Origin: Pseudogracilibacillus sp.
GTDB lineage: Bacteria > Bacillota > Bacilli > Bacillales > Amphibacillaceae
Length of the DNA stretch: 64,000 nt
Assembly: GCA_026169815.1 (NCBI GenBank)
Contig: JAPFDT010000012.1
Location: 124,001 to 188,000, forward strand
Reading direction: 5' to 3'
Shown: piece after piece, positions 1 to 11,946 of the stretch
Numbering within the stretch: position 1 is the first letter of the stretch
Layout of the letters: every line of letters begins with the position of its first letter
Made by a program: the position numbers and the translations under genes
The notes under the pieces: model-generated
Told to the model about the DNA's origin: nothing
Seen by the model: only the letters and a program-made list of their open reading frames with translations
Databases searched by the model: none

Positions 1-1719
1 TTGCGCTTCCACGATTTTTTCCTCTAAGTTTTGTTCTGTTTTTTCTTGTTTCCGAATTTTATCTGTTAATCTTGTAATAATGAGTGAAGAAGTAATGCCC
101 TGATAACCGACAGCTGCATATAAATCTTCTTCATTTACAAAGTTAAACTTTTCACAAACTCGTTTTATATTTTCATCTGTTAAAACTTCTTTCAACGTAT
201 AACCTAGTTCTTTTATGCCTTCTTCAATTTCAGCTTTACCTTTTTCTATGTTTTCTTCTTTACGTTGTTTTTTGAAAAATTGTTTAATTTTACTTTTCGC
301 TTGTGAGGATTGAGTTATTTTCAACCAATCTGGTGATGGTCCATAAGAATGACGTGACGTAACAACTTCAACAATATCACCATTTTTCAATTGATAATCT
401 AACGGCTCCATTTTCCCATTAATTCTTGCTCCAACAGTTTTATTACCAATTTCTGTATGAATCCTATAAGCAAAATCTAATGGAATCGAGCCAGATGGCA
501 GCTCAATTACATCACCTTTTGGTGTAAAAACATAGACCATATCTGAGAATAAATCCATCTTTAATGATTCAACAAACTCTTCAGCATCATGGGTGTCATT
601 TTGCCATTCTAAAATCTCTCTAAACCATGATAACTTCGCTACTAACGATTTTTCATTTGGCTTAATATCTTTTCCTTCTTTATAAGCCCAATGCGCAGCA
701 ATACCATATTCGGCAATTTGATGCATTTCCTTCGTTCTAATCTGTACTTCTAATGGATCACCTTTAGGACCAATGACAGTCGTATGAAGGGACTGATATA
801 AATTTGGTTTCGGCATTGCTATATAGTCTTTAAATCTGCCTGGCATCGGTTTCCAGTACGTATGAATAATACCAAGAACAGCATAACAATCTTTAATACT
901 ATTAACGAGAACTCGAACAGCTAATAGATCATATATTTCATTAAATTCTACGTTTTGTGATTTCATCTTGCGGTACGTACTATAAATATGTTTCGGGCGT
1001 CCGGAAATATCTGCTTCAATTGATACTTTATCTAATTCACTTTCGATATCAGCCATCACATCATCTATATATGTTTCTCGTTGCACACGTTTTTGCTTCA
1101 TTAATTGTACTATTCGATAATATTCTTGCGGATTTAAATAGCGTAATGCTGTATCTTCTAGTTCCCATTTAATTTGTGACATCCCTAGACGATGGGCTAA
1201 TGGAGCAAATATTTCTAACGTTTCATTTGCTATTCTACGCTGTTTTTCAACAGGTAAATGTTTCAATGTTCTCATATTGTGTAAGCGATCAGCGAGTTTA
1301 ATTAATATGACCCGAATATCATTTGCCATGGCGACAAACATTTTTCGATGGTTTTCTGCTTGCTGAGCTTCTTTGGATTTATATTTAATTTTCCCTAACT
1401 TTGTCACACCATCTACTAACATAGCAACTTCTTCATTAAATGCTTCTTCAATTTCTGTTAACCCAATATCTGTATCTTCAACTACATCATGTAAAAAGCC
1501 ACCAGCAATCGTTTCATGGTCCATTTCTAGTTCCACTAAAATACTAGCTACTTGAACAGGGTGAATAATATACGGCTCCCCTGATTTTCGATATTGATGT
1601 TTATGTGCCTCTTGTGCAAATTCATATGCACGATAAATAAAAGCTATATCTTTTTCACCTAAATATGTTTCGGCTTCATCAATTATTTGCTCAATTGTTT
1701 TATTTTTATTTTTTGACAC
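1..1719 (-). CDS. relA: RelA/SpoT-family (p)ppGpp synthetase/hydrolase, 3' end cut by window
   Basis: Bifunctional stringent-response enzyme that makes and degrades (p)ppGpp in the cytoplasm. The 573 visible codons contain the HD hydrolase domain (HDVVED at about residue 75), the synthetase domain (about 220-340, with the [11 protein letters not shown] motif) and a TGS domain (from about 390, [12 protein letters not shown]). The C-terminal helical and ACT domains lie off the window's left edge. I chose the GTG at 1719, which follows a good AAGGTGA; the in-frame ATG at 1737 has no ribosome site. It lies directly downstream of apt, as in B. subtilis (apt-relA). Identification is firm. Confidence 0.96.
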   Translation of the reverse strand, partial: MSKNKNKTIEQIIDEAETYLGEKDIAFIYRAYEFAQEAHKHQYRKSGEPYIIHPVQVASILVELEMDHETIAGGFLHDVVEDTDIGLTEIEEAFNEEVAMLVDGVTKLGKIKYKSKEAQQAENHRKMFVAMANDIRVILIKLADRLHNMRTLKHLPVEKQRRIANETLEIFAPLAHRLGMSQIKWELEDTALRYLNPQEYYRIVQLMKQKRVQRETYIDDVMADIESELDKVSIEADISGRPKHIYSTYRKMKSQNVEFNEIYDLLAVRVLVNSIKDCYAVLGIIHTYWKPMPGRFKDYIAMPKPNLYQSLHTTVIGPKGDPLEVQIRTKEMHQIAEYGIAAHWAYKEGKDIKPNEKSLVAKLSWFREILEWQNDTHDAEEFVESLKMDLFSDMVYVFTPKGDVIELPSGSIPLDFAYRIHTEIGNKTVGARINGKMEPLDYQLKNGDIVEVVTSRHSYGPSPDWLKITQSSQAKSKIKQFFKKQRKEENIEKGKAEIEEGIKELGYTLKEVLTDENIKRVCEKFNFVNEEDLYAAVGYQGITSSLIITRLTDKIRKQEKTEQNLEEKIVEAQ

Positions 1720-1746
1720 ATGATCACCTTTATTCATCGTAAAATA

Positions 1747-2262
1747 TTAATTATATGTCATTAATGTTAACACATCATAGTCTTTTAGTTTACTCATTCC
1801 ATCTAAATAAGCTAATTCAATTAAAAAAGCACATCCTACAACGATTCCACCAAGTGATTCTACAAGCTTAATCGTCGCTTCAATTGTACCACCAGTTGCA
1901 AGTAAATCATCTGTTATAAGTACTCTTTGCCCTTCTGTAATTGCATCTTTATGAATGGTAAGAACATTTTCACCATATTCTAACCCATAATCGACTTCAA
2001 TTACTTCTCTAGGTAATTTACCTGCTTTACGAACAGGAGCAAATCCTGTTTCAAGTGCATAAGCAACCGGGCATCCAATAATAAAACCTCTTGCTTCTGG
2101 GCCGACAATTAAATCTGCCTTTTTTTCTTTTGCATAAGCAATAATATCGTCGACAGCATTTTTGTATGCTTCTCCATTTGCCATTAAAGGTGTTATATCT
2201 TTAAATTCAACCCCGTCTATAGGCCAATTGTCTACGATTGTTATATGTTCTTTATAATCCAT
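1747..2262 (-). CDS. apt: Adenine phosphoribosyltransferase
   Basis: Converts adenine plus PRPP to AMP (purine salvage). At 171 aa it is the usual family length. The PRPP-binding loop is visible as [13 protein letters not shown] (about residues 118-130), and GPEARGF near residue 55 is typical of Apt. A longer frame to 2289 exists, but the ATG at 2262 follows GAGGAGGAAG at the right distance and begins MDYKEHIT, like homologues. It overlaps the end of recJ by 11 bases, so the two are probably translationally coupled. relA follows 27 bases later. Confidence 0.96.
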   Translation of the reverse strand: MDYKEHITIVDNWPIDGVEFKDITPLMANGEAYKNAVDDIIAYAKEKKADLIVGPEARGFIIGCPVAYALETGFAPVRKAGKLPREVIEVDYGLEYGENVLTIHKDAITEGQRVLITDDLLATGGTIEATIKLVESLGGIVVGCAFLIELAYLDGMSKLKDYDVLTLMTYN

Positions 2263-4555
2263 GAATAACTTCCTCCTCGATGTTTTCACGCTTCTGTATT
2301 AATGGTTCAAACCACTGTTTTATTTCAGCGTATGTTGCATAGTATAGTGTTTGTTCTGTTTTACTTTGTTGGATCCTTTGTTGATATGTGCGTGATTGAT
2401 CGAGTGCTTGCTTATCTGCATCGCGATTAATATATAACACATTATCTTTAATCGTAATAAATTTTAAGTCTAAAAATACTTTTAACATAAATATTACTTT
2501 ATCACGTGACCAATTTTTATTCTGCATAATACTCCCTATATCGACCTTTAATTGAATCGGACTATATTTGAGAGAATAGCCATATAACCATTTAAAATCT
2601 TCTCGACTTGGCATTGCTTGGAAGTAGGCACTATTTTCAACGTGATAACTAATATGGATACTTTTTGGTTGTAATTGCTGAACGATTTCTTTTAACACAT
2701 CCATATCTTTAGGTAAATCACATATATACAAAATGTCAGTCTGTTCTAATGATGTAATGTCTGATTCATATGTGATATATTGAGCATTTTCATCATCAAC
2801 TATAGCACGCATCTTTTGTATATCCTTTCCTAATAGCACATTTCTATCATATTGCGCTATAAAAGGAGTGAAAAATTTACTTTGTTGCTTACCACGATAA
2901 TCAAACAATTGCCATTCATTTACAGCAACATCTTCTATTAACATTTGTACTGTTCGATTCCCATTCCATTCATTTACTTGTAGCGTTCCAACGATAGAAA
3001 CGTCTGTTCGCTCTGATAACAGTGCACCAACTGAACCATAACGAAAACCAATAGCATCTACAGTATGGTCATTTGATTTAAATTGTAGCTTTAAATGTTC
3101 TTCTTGTTTCCCTATTTGCCTAACTTGTGTTGGTTCTGATTTTAATAAAAATACAGGTTCTTTATTTCCCATTCCAAATGGAGCAAAATCATTAATTTGC
3201 TCTACTAAACGTTCTGTCATCTCAGACAATGATATTTCTTTTGTAATCTGAATTTGTTGTTTAAACTGTTCTTCCGTTAATTGTTCGCGAATCTGTTCAT
3301 TCATTGCTCGTTTTATTTCTGTTACATTCTCATATGGAAAAGTAAAACCTGCTGCTTGTGAATGTCCTCCGAAACTCGTAAATAAGTGTTGAAGTTTCAT
3401 ACCATTTTCAAACAAGCTAAAGCCAGGAATACTACGTGCAGAACCTTTTAGCACGTTTTCATCTTTTTTATAAGCGAGCATAATAACAGGTCTATCGAAT
3501 TTACTAACTAAACGTGAAGCAACAATTCCTAATACACCTTCATGCCAATTTTCATCATAAAGAATGATAACATCATCAGACTTATCTACTCGTTTTTCTG
3601 CTTCAAAAGCGATTTGTTGCACAATTTGTTGACGTTCTCGATTTAACGTTTCTACTTCTTCAGCAATTTCTGCAGCACTTTCTTCATCGTCTGTTAACAA
3701 TAATTCAACAGCTAACATCGCATTTTCTAAACGTCCAACAGCATTTATTCGTGGACCGAGTTTAAACGCAATATCTTGTGCTGAGATAATATCTGACAAA
3801 CCTGCAGATTCTTTTAACGCTTCTATCCCTACGTTAAGTGTGTTTGTTATTGATTCAAGTCCATAATAAGTGAACACTCGATTTTCGCCTCGTAGTGGAA
3901 CAAGATCGGCTATCGTTCCAATTGCAACAAAATCGAGTAATTCAACTGGAAAATATTCTAATAAATAATGAGAAAATTGAAAAGCAACACCAACACCGGC
4001 AAGTTCTTTAAACATATATTCATCTGAAAGTTTCGGATGAATAATGGCATAAGCATCTGGTAATGTATCTTGTACTTCGTGGTGATCAGTAATAATTAAG
4101 TCAATCCCGACTTGTTTAGCAACTGATGCTTCATGAACGTCAGCAATACCATTATCCACTGTTACTAATACAGTATAGCCTGCTTCAGCAAATGAACGGA
4201 TTGCAGACTCGTTTAAACCGTAACCTTCTTCAAATCGATTAGGAATATAATAATCTGCTCTTACACCTAACTCCATTAATGTAGTCATTAATAAGGCTGT
4301 AGAAGTTACACCATCCGCATCATAATCTCCATATACCATAACTTTTTCTTCATTTTCAAGTGCTTCATATATACGTTCTTTTGCTTTATTTATATCATGT
4401 AAATATTCTGGTGACTGAACATGTTCTAACTTCGGATGTAAAAATTCTTCTTGTTCTTCTTTCGTCACTAAACCTCGTTCTTTGAATAATTGTTCTACAA
4501 TGGAGCTGTCTTCATTAGATTCGCTCCAGAGCCAATTTGCCTTACTCTTTAACAT
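2252..4555 (-). CDS. recJ: Single-stranded-DNA-specific exonuclease RecJ
   Basis: 5'-3' ssDNA exonuclease of recombination and mismatch/base-excision repair. The DHH phosphoesterase core shows DYDADGVTS (about residues 76-84) and DHHE (about 156), followed by a DHHA1 region ([10 protein letters not shown] near residue 400), an OB-fold region and a Firmicute-type C-terminal domain. Its 767 aa match the long Bacillus form. The start follows GAAGGAGTG. It is first in a recJ-apt-relA run. Confidence 0.95.
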   Translation of the reverse strand: MLKSKANWLWSESNEDSSIVEQLFKERGLVTKEEQEEFLHPKLEHVQSPEYLHDINKAKERIYEALENEEKVMVYGDYDADGVTSTALLMTTLMELGVRADYYIPNRFEEGYGLNESAIRSFAEAGYTVLVTVDNGIADVHEASVAKQVGIDLIITDHHEVQDTLPDAYAIIHPKLSDEYMFKELAGVGVAFQFSHYLLEYFPVELLDFVAIGTIADLVPLRGENRVFTYYGLESITNTLNVGIEALKESAGLSDIISAQDIAFKLGPRINAVGRLENAMLAVELLLTDDEESAAEIAEEVETLNRERQQIVQQIAFEAEKRVDKSDDVIILYDENWHEGVLGIVASRLVSKFDRPVIMLAYKKDENVLKGSARSIPGFSLFENGMKLQHLFTSFGGHSQAAGFTFPYENVTEIKRAMNEQIREQLTEEQFKQQIQITKEISLSEMTERLVEQINDFAPFGMGNKEPVFLLKSEPTQVRQIGKQEEHLKLQFKSNDHTVDAIGFRYGSVGALLSERTDVSIVGTLQVNEWNGNRTVQMLIEDVAVNEWQLFDYRGKQQSKFFTPFIAQYDRNVLLGKDIQKMRAIVDDENAQYITYESDITSLEQTDILYICDLPKDMDVLKEIVQQLQPKSIHISYHVENSAYFQAMPSREDFKWLYGYSLKYSPIQLKVDIGSIMQNKNWSRDKVIFMLKVFLDLKFITIKDNVLYINRDADKQALDQSRTYQQRIQQSKTEQTLYYATYAEIKQWFEPLIQKRENIEEEVIHGL

Positions 4556-4603
4556 TTAGTCACTCCTTCAATAGCTTCATACCATCATTTGAGTAAGGAG
4601 TCC

Positions 4604-4936
4604 TTACCTTTTATTATCTTCTGGATCAATAATTTCAATATCTGTATCCATTTCTACTGGTGAAGTAGTATCATGCATATCAACATCCATTTCTAATTTA
4701 CGAATCATTTCTCTCAAACGTTTGTTTTCGCGTTTTACTGTTAAATATTTCATACTACCTACTGCCATTGTTAAAACGCCTCCTAACAAAACGGAGAATA
4801 AAATAACAAACACTAGTGGAGAAGAACCACTCCAAAATAAATAGTTTACTTTCACTTCATCAATATTTAAAACGGCGAAAATAGAAATAATAATAATAAA
4901 TATAATCGTTAAAATAACATACGTTTGATTTTTCAT
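4604..4936 (-). CDS. LapA-domain (DUF1049) membrane protein, YrvD-like
   Basis: A 110-aa membrane protein with two hydrophobic helices (about residues 5-25 and 38-60), then a charged coiled coil (KRENKRLREMIRKLEMDV) and an acidic tail. This is the LapA/DUF1049 layout; in E. coli LapA joins LapB in LPS control, but the role in Gram-positives is unknown. The ORF opens at 4954, but the ATG at 4936 has AGAGGTG seven bases upstream and gives a normal N-terminus. Its place between secDF and recJ matches B. subtilis yrvD. Confidence 0.8.
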   Translation of the reverse strand: MKNQTYVILTIIFIIIISIFAVLNIDEVKVNYLFWSGSSPLVFVILFSVLLGGVLTMAVGSMKYLTVKRENKRLREMIRKLEMDVDMHDTTSPVEMDTDIEIIDPEDNKR

Positions 4937-5064
4937 TTTCTGCACCTCTTTCATGATTGTGTTATGTCATTACAATTAATACGTTTATGAAACACGAACA
5001 AATTAAAAATTGTTCGTGTTTTATTAATTAACGTTTATTGCTCTATATAAACATAATAGTTGTT

Positions 5065-7323
5065 TTAAACTTGTGGTCCTTCGACTCGCTTTTTCTTGCG
5101 GAAGTCGATTGGTTTTTCTTTTAAATTCTTTCCACGAAATGCTAACCACAATTGAGATGCTAAGAATAGAGATGAATATGTTCCAGCTACTAGGCCTACT
5201 ACTAACGCAATTGCAAAACCAAATATGGACTGTGCTCCTAAAATCAAAAATGCTAACACGGCAATTAATGTCGTAGTAGTTGTATTAATACTTCTCATAA
5301 ATGTTTGCATTAAACTATTGTTAATAACCTTAGCTAATTCTTTTGTTGATTTAATCGGTTTGTTTTTCAAACGAATATTTTCGCGAATTCGATCAAATAC
5401 GACGATAGTGTTATTAATCGAATAACCAATAATCGTTAATATTGCCGCTACAATCGTTGCATCAAATTCTATTCGAGTAAAACTGAAGACAACGAGCATA
5501 AAAAATACATCGTGCAATAGTGCGATAATGGCTGTAATCGCAAAGAAAATCTCAAAACGAACTGTTACATAAAGAATCATACCAACTGCAGCAATCGCAA
5601 GAGCAAACATAGCGTTTCTCACTAATTCTTCTCCAACTATTGGTGAGACAACACTAACGCTCGGTTCATTATCATATTTATCTATGAAATATGTTTTTAC
5701 TGCTTTAATATCTTCTTCACTTAACACGGTATCATATCGTATGACCGCAATATCTTCATCTTCCCCTGAAATCACAATTGATTTAGCTTCTAAGTTTAAT
5801 TCTTCTAAGTCTGTCTCAATTGATTCAGTTGTTAAATCATCGTCACCTAGTACTTCTATACGTGATCCACTCGTAAAATCAATCCCTGGATTCAATTTAA
5901 ACGTAAATAATGAGCCTATCCCGATGACTAACAAAGCAGTTAAAGCGATAAATATTTTCTTACGATGTTTTACAATATCAATATTTTTATTGAAAAACTT
6001 CGTCTCAATTTCTTCGTTTTTCGCAATATCTTGAATTTGTGATTTTTTCACACCGAACCATGATTTACGATTCCTTAAGAAACCGCTGTTAACCCATAAT
6101 CCGAGTAACAGTCTTGTCCCATAAACAGCTGTTAAAAAGCTCACAAAAATACTGACGATTAACATTGTGGCAAACCCCTTAACAGAGCTTGTTCCGAAGT
6201 AAAATAATACTGCTGCTGCAAGCAATGTCGTAATGTTAGCATCTAAAATAGTAATGAGTGAGTTTTTTCCACCAGCTTTAAATGCAGCTGATACAGATTT
6301 ACCTTGCTTTAACTCTTCTTTAATTCGTTCAAACGTTAAGACGTTCGCATCTACCGCCATACCGATACCAAGGATAAGAGCAGCGATACCTGGTAATGTT
6401 AAGACACCATTCATAAGTTGGAAAATAACTAATATAAAATAAACATAAATAGCGACATTAATTCCGGCAATGAGACCTGGAAAACGATATGTCACAATCA
6501 TAAAGATAAAGATTGCAATCATTCCAATAATCCCAGCAAATACCGTTTGATTTAATGCTTGTTCTCCAAATTGTGCTCCAACTGAAGTGGAATACAATTC
6601 TTCCATATGTACAGGTAATGACCCTGAATTAATAATGTCAGCTAAACGTTGTGCTTCTTCAATAGAGAAATCGCCTGTAATTTGTACGTTTGTCGTTTGG
6701 AGCGGTTCTGACACTTGTGGCGCTGAAATATATTTTGGCTCACTTTTTTCTGCTTCTGCTTCAAAAGAATCTCCATCTTGATAATCCATCCAAATGACAA
6801 GTAAGTTATTTGGAATTCCTTTATTGGCAATTTCTGTTGTTACTTCACCAAATTTATCTGCACTCTTTAATTGCAATGTAACCATTGGCTGGTTAGATTG
6901 AGCATCAAAATCTTGTTTCGCACTACCCTCTTTAATATCTGTTCCATCTAAGTATTCTGTATCATCGACACCGCGGAAAGATAACCTAGCACTCGTTGAT
7001 AACATTTCTCGCGCTTCAGTTTGATCTTCAACCCCCGCTAATTGTACACGAACTCTATCCTCGCCTTCAATATCAATGACTGTTTCACTAATTCCTAAAC
7101 GATTCACTCGATCATTTAACGTTTGTACTGTTGCCTCTAGTAATGAACGATCTACCTTTTGTGAATCATCTACAGGTTCTACCTCATATAAAACTTCAAA
7201 ACCACCTTGTAAATCTAGCCCTAAATTAATCTTTTTACTAATTCCTGAAACAGTCGTACTAATCGTTCCAGCAAAAATTAATACAATTAATAAAAAGGCA
7301 ATAATTCTACCTCTTTTTTGCAT
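5065..7323 (-). CDS. secDF: Fused protein translocase subunits SecD-SecF
   Basis: A proton-motive-force-driven accessory of the Sec translocon that helps release exported proteins. At 752 aa it is the fused SecDF of Bacillus. The SecD half begins with one membrane helix and LGLDLQGGFEVLYEV (about residues 33-47), has a large extracellular P1 domain, then five helices to about residue 420. The SecF half starts near 455 (LNPGIDFTSGSRIEV at about 478) and ends with five helices. The downstream gene is lapA and comN lies upstream on the same strand. Confidence 0.97.
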   Translation of the reverse strand: MQKRGRIIAFLLIVLIFAGTISTTVSGISKKINLGLDLQGGFEVLYEVEPVDDSQKVDRSLLEATVQTLNDRVNRLGISETVIDIEGEDRVRVQLAGVEDQTEAREMLSTSARLSFRGVDDTEYLDGTDIKEGSAKQDFDAQSNQPMVTLQLKSADKFGEVTTEIANKGIPNNLLVIWMDYQDGDSFEAEAEKSEPKYISAPQVSEPLQTTNVQITGDFSIEEAQRLADIINSGSLPVHMEELYSTSVGAQFGEQALNQTVFAGIIGMIAIFIFMIVTYRFPGLIAGINVAIYVYFILVIFQLMNGVLTLPGIAALILGIGMAVDANVLTFERIKEELKQGKSVSAAFKAGGKNSLITILDANITTLLAAAVLFYFGTSSVKGFATMLIVSIFVSFLTAVYGTRLLLGLWVNSGFLRNRKSWFGVKKSQIQDIAKNEEIETKFFNKNIDIVKHRKKIFIALTALLVIGIGSLFTFKLNPGIDFTSGSRIEVLGDDDLTTESIETDLEELNLEAKSIVISGEDEDIAVIRYDTVLSEEDIKAVKTYFIDKYDNEPSVSVVSPIVGEELVRNAMFALAIAAVGMILYVTVRFEIFFAITAIIALLHDVFFMLVVFSFTRIEFDATIVAAILTIIGYSINNTIVVFDRIRENIRLKNKPIKSTKELAKVINNSLMQTFMRSINTTTTTLIAVLAFLILGAQSIFGFAIALVVGLVAGTYSSLFLASQLWLAFRGKNLKEKPIDFRKKKRVEGPQV

Positions 7324-7356
7324 ACAAGAATTCCTCTCTCTTTTCTATATTTTCTT

Positions 7357-7650
7357 TTATTTTTCACCATCTGTAACTGCTTGAATCGAAGCCATTAAAT
7401 CATCTTTATCTGATTTTAAAGCTTTAACTGTCATAAAGTTCATATATGATGCCGTTGATAAGTGAAAAATATCTTCTACTACTTCATGTAGACGTTTTTT
7501 TGGATTGTTTTTCCACACTCTTTCTTCTAAGCATTGCCAAATTTTTTCAGTTGACACATCTGCATAACCAATTAATTTAAATTCTCCTTGTTTACTACGA
7601 AGGGCAGGTGCTACGATATCCTTCCACTCTTGAACTGTTTTCTTTTCCAC
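7357..7650 (-). CDS. comN: ComN-type post-transcriptional regulator
   Basis: A small soluble protein (97 aa) of the ComN family. In B. subtilis ComN controls comE mRNA after transcription and interacts with DivIVA. The sequence is helical and charged, with WKDIVAPALRSKQGEFKLIGY near the N-terminus. A GTG at 7659 abuts AAGGA directly, whereas the GTG at 7650 lies eight bases from AAGGAG, so I start there. It lies between secDF and divergent spoVB, as in B. subtilis (yrzD). Confidence 0.82.
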   Translation of the reverse strand: MEKKTVQEWKDIVAPALRSKQGEFKLIGYADVSTEKIWQCLEERVWKNNPKKRLHEVVEDIFHLSTASYMNFMTVKALKSDKDDLMASIQAVTDGEK

Positions 7651-7762
7651 CGAAATCACTCCTTAACATATGATTGTTCTTTTGAATGCTTGTCATACTC
7701 TACTAGTTCATTTGCATATAGTAAGTAATAGTTAGTGTTAATGATAGAAAGTAGGCGTTGAT

Positions 7763-9316
7763 GTGACAAAGCAAACTTTTATCCGTGGAACTATGATGTT
7801 AATCATCGCAGGGATGATTACACGTTTACTAGGTTTTTTAAATCGGATTATCTTAGCTAGATTAATGGGTGAAGAAGGTGTTGGCCTTTACATGATGGCA
7901 CTACCTTCACTCTTTCTTCTCATTACGATAACCCAGATTGGTTTACCTATTGCTATTTCAAAACGTGTAGCAGAAGCAAACGCGAAAAATGATCCTTATA
8001 AAATAAAACAAATTATTTCACTATCTTTCCTTATTATAGCATGCACAAGTATTATTTTTACCTTAAGTATGCTTTTTTTCGCTCCTTTTATTGCAAATCA
8101 TTTATTAACTGATAATCGTACACTATATCCTTTATATTTTATCAGCTTTGCTGTCCCTTTTATCGCTATTAGTTCGATTATTAAGGGTTACTTCCAAGGT
8201 ATGAAAAATATGAAGCCACAAAGTTATTCTATTGTTATTGAGCAAATCATCCGAATTAGTGTTGTCTATTTTCTTATCAAAGTGCTCATTCCATATGGAG
8301 TTGAATTTGCAGCTGCTGGAGCAGTTATTAGTGTAGTTATAGGTGAAATTGCATCGTGTACTTATTTATTCATCATTTTCAAACGAAATAAAATTATTCC
8401 AGTAAGAAAACAATTTTTCACCTTTTTAAAAAACAGCACAACAACTCGTAAACAAATGATGTCTATTGCTATCCCAAATACTGGAAGCCGTTTAATTAGT
8501 TCATTTGCTAATTTTTTAGAGCCGATTGTTGTTGCCCAAAGTTTAGCACTTGCTGGATTTCAGTCAAAAGAAGCGACGAAACAATATGGAGAACTAACTG
8601 GTTATGCCATGCCGCTCTTATTTTTACCTACTTTTATTACTAATTCTTTATCGATTGCATTAATTCCATTTATATCTGAAGCCATTGCACATAACGATTA
8701 TAAACAAGTACATAACCGAATCCATCAAGCTATTCGTATTTCTTTTGCTTCAGGTGCTCTTGCAACGATCGTTCTTTCTTTGTTTTCCATTCCTATTTTA
8801 ACATATATGTATGAGACAAGTAACGCAAGTCGTTATATCATTTTAATGGCACCTTTTTTTCTCTTACTTTATATTCAAGCACCATTACAATCTGCTTTAT
8901 ATGGACTTGATTTAGCGAAACAGGCAATGTGGAATAGTTTTATTGGTTCAACTTTTAAATTCATTGTCTTATTCCTACTTGCTTCTAATGCTGCAATTGG
9001 AATTATGGGAGTAGCTATTGCCATTAGTGCGAGTGTTGTCTTAGTAACATTATTACATTTAGCAGTTTTGTATAAAGAAATTAAATTTAAACTTTCTCTA
9101 CTCGACCTTATAAAAATGACGTTACTAATCGGAATAACTACAATTTCAGGACTTATTTTCAAAAATACTATGCATGGATTTGAAGCAAATATTTTTATTT
9201 TTATTTGTGTATTACTGGCATTAACTGTCATTTATGTATGCTTACTTATTATTTTAAAATTCATTACAAAAGCTGAATTAAAACAAATTCCTTTTTTACA
9301 ACAATTTATTAAATAA
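7763..9316 (+). CDS. spoVB: Stage V sporulation protein B, MOP-superfamily flippase
   Basis: A polytopic membrane protein (517 aa, about 14 helices) of the polysaccharide/lipid-II flippase (MVF/MATE-like) superfamily. SpoVB is needed for spore cortex synthesis, probably as a lipid-linked precursor flippase. FIRGTMMLIIAGMITRLLGFLNRI at the N-terminus and the adjacent comN/secDF support SpoVB rather than a paralogue. It starts at a GTG with only a weak ribosome site. It is divergent from comN and followed 23 bases later by the TIGR04086 gene. Confidence 0.92.
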   Translation: MTKQTFIRGTMMLIIAGMITRLLGFLNRIILARLMGEEGVGLYMMALPSLFLLITITQIGLPIAISKRVAEANAKNDPYKIKQIISLSFLIIACTSIIFTLSMLFFAPFIANHLLTDNRTLYPLYFISFAVPFIAISSIIKGYFQGMKNMKPQSYSIVIEQIIRISVVYFLIKVLIPYGVEFAAAGAVISVVIGEIASCTYLFIIFKRNKIIPVRKQFFTFLKNSTTTRKQMMSIAIPNTGSRLISSFANFLEPIVVAQSLALAGFQSKEATKQYGELTGYAMPLLFLPTFITNSLSIALIPFISEAIAHNDYKQVHNRIHQAIRISFASGALATIVLSLFSIPILTYMYETSNASRYIILMAPFFLLLYIQAPLQSALYGLDLAKQAMWNSFIGSTFKFIVLFLLASNAAIGIMGVAIAISASVVLVTLLHLAVLYKEIKFKLSLLDLIKMTLLIGITTISGLIFKNTMHGFEANIFIFICVLLALTVIYVCLLIILKFITKAELKQIPFLQQFIK

Positions 9317-9339
9317 AATTTATTAAGGAGGAGAAAAAG

Positions 9340-9714
9340 GTGAAACAAAAACAAATGATGGCCATTTTATATGGCTGGATTACGATAGTCATCTTACTTA
9401 TATTCAGTAGCGCACTACTTGCTGTTTTCATTCGTTACATGTTCGTTACTAAAGAAAACATCTTCACTGTATCATTAGTTATTGGTTTAATTATCTTATT
9501 TATCAGTGGATTAGTTAGTGGATTAAAAGGGAAGGAAAATGGTTTGTTACTAGGAAGTTTTGTTGGATTAGGTTGTATAGGGATGACTTTTTTTATTCAA
9601 TATGTCGGACTTAATGTACCGTTTACTTGGACACAAACAATTTATCAAATAACTTATATCCTTGCTGCTATTACTGGCAGTGTGTTAGGAGTTAACTTAA
9701 GCAATAAATCATAA
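9340..9714 (+). CDS. TIGR04086-family four-helix membrane protein (YrzE-like)
   Basis: A 124-aa integral membrane protein with four predicted helices (about 8-30, 40-60, 68-88, 100-120). It resembles the TIGR04086 family found beside spoVB/yajC in Bacilli; the function is unknown. It starts at GTG after a strong AAGGAGGAG, 23 bases after spoVB, so the two form one plus-strand unit. A family I repeat follows it and separates it from convergent yajC. Confidence 0.75.
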   Translation: MKQKQMMAILYGWITIVILLIFSSALLAVFIRYMFVTKENIFTVSLVIGLIILFISGLVSGLKGKENGLLLGSFVGLGCIGMTFFIQYVGLNVPFTWTQTIYQITYILAAITGSVLGVNLSNKS

Positions 9715-9767
9715 TATTTTAGTCTATTACTTTGCGTTTCATAAAATATGAAATACATTACTGCGTA

Positions 9768-10369
9768 GTAGACAGAAACAGCGACATAATTGCTATAATT
9801 CATAATCTACAAATAAAAGATATTGCGAAACTCTCGCTACGGAAAAGCACTGCGCTTTCCGTGGGCTCGCGATTAGCCTCCTCGAAAGAAAACCACTTTC
9901 TGCGGGGTCTAATCGTCTTCGCTTTCCCACAGGAGTCTCCGTGCTTTTCCTTCGCTATATTTGATGCATTGAATATTATTATAGGTTTCATTTAATTTTT
10001 TTAAGTATGCAAATTAACAACATATTTCTACTGTAAATATTGATAATTGAAAAGTGGACATAATTAATTTTAGAAACGAAATTTAGAATCACTGAAAAAG
10101 TGTCATTATTAAATAAAACTACAAACAGCAAATACAAAGCAGTCCGAATATATGTAGACTCCTGCGGGAAGTAAGAGCCGATGTGAGACCCTGCAAGGCG
10201 AAGCCTGAAGCGGCTCACTGCTCGCCCGCGGAAAGCGGAATATATTCGGACTGCGATGGTTATTTTCTAACTATTTAATATAAATTAAACCTTTTTCAGC
10301 TTTTGGAAATCAATAAAATCACTAATTTCAAAACGAAATTATTTTTTTTACGTCACAGTCTACGTTAAC
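9768..10369. repeat. Family I composite palindromic element, copy 1 (modules C and A)
   Basis: A 602-bp noncoding element filling the gap between the convergent TIGR04086 gene and yajC. The ends are imperfect inverted repeats (ACAGAAACAGCGACATAA at 9772-9789; the right-end counterpart is at 10349-10369). Inside are module C (about 9819-9961) and module A (10139-10254), joined by an AT-rich spacer. Module A is bounded by a perfect 15-bp stem, GCAGTCCGAATATAT, and its complement. Short open frames within it are repeat translations, not genes. It contains no transposase and looks like a MITE or REP-like nonautonomous element. Confidence 0.75.
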
Positions 10370-10471
10370 TATATAAGTAGTTTATATCATTTCAGGAATT
10401 TGCTATGTATCAGCTTAATGTGTGTATCGTTATAAGCTAGTTTTCCATTTTACAAAAAGTGAATATAATAC

Positions 10472-10513
10472 AAAAAAAGAAGTGCTTCGTGATAAACGAA
10501 GCCTTCTTTTTTT
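10472..10513 (-). terminator. Intrinsic terminator after yajC
   Basis: A stem of GAAG plus GCTTCGT pairing with ACGAAGC plus CTTC (one bulged T), flanked by A7 and T7. It is bidirectional in form and lies 20 bases past the yajC stop. Confidence 0.85.
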
Positions 10514-10533
10514 ATGTATGTCTTTATTTCAAG

Positions 10534-10791
10534 TTAGTCAACTTTCACTTCACGGATTGCCGCACGGTCAAAAGTTAATTTTGACGCGCCACAATTAACG
10601 ACGACAATATCTTCATCAATTGCATCAACTGTTCCGTGGAGACCACCAATTGTTACGATGTCATCACCTTTTTGAATGTTTGCTTGCATTTCTTTTACTT
10701 GTTTTTGTCTTTTCTGTTGTGGTCTAATTAATAGAAAATAGAAAATAACAAACATTAAAATTATCGGTGAAAGTGATAATAGTGTTTCCAT
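10534..10791 (-). CDS. yajC: Preprotein translocase subunit YajC
   Basis: A small Sec accessory (85 aa) that binds SecDF. It has one N-terminal membrane helix (LSPIILMFVIFYFLLIRPQQKRQKQ) followed by a small cytoplasmic domain with GDDIVTIGGLHGTV (about residues 42-55), typical of YajC. It lies 18 bases downstream of tgt, the usual queA-tgt-yajC order, and ends at a strong terminator. Confidence 0.95.
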   Translation of the reverse strand: METLLSLSPIILMFVIFYFLLIRPQQKRQKQVKEMQANIQKGDDIVTIGGLHGTVDAIDEDIVVVNCGASKLTFDRAAIREVKVD

Positions 10792-10809
10792 TCTGCATAC
10801 TCCCCCTTT

Positions 10810-11946
<1,137 letters not shown>

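Noticed and set aside
1720-1737. ATG at 1737 as the relA start
   Set aside because: No ribosome binding site upstream, while the GTG at 1719 has AAGGTGA at correct distance and fits homologue N-termini.
9800-9991. Open frame of 63 aa, matched by a similar 66-aa frame at 25112-25312
   Set aside because: Both are translations of module C of the family I repeat. Similarity reflects repeat identity; there is no ribosome site and substitutions are not preferentially silent.
9768-10369. Possibility that the clustered palindromes are a CRISPR array or riboswitch
   Set aside because: No regularly spaced identical repeats with unique spacers, and the copies lie at gene ends in both orientations with no consistent regulated gene downstream.
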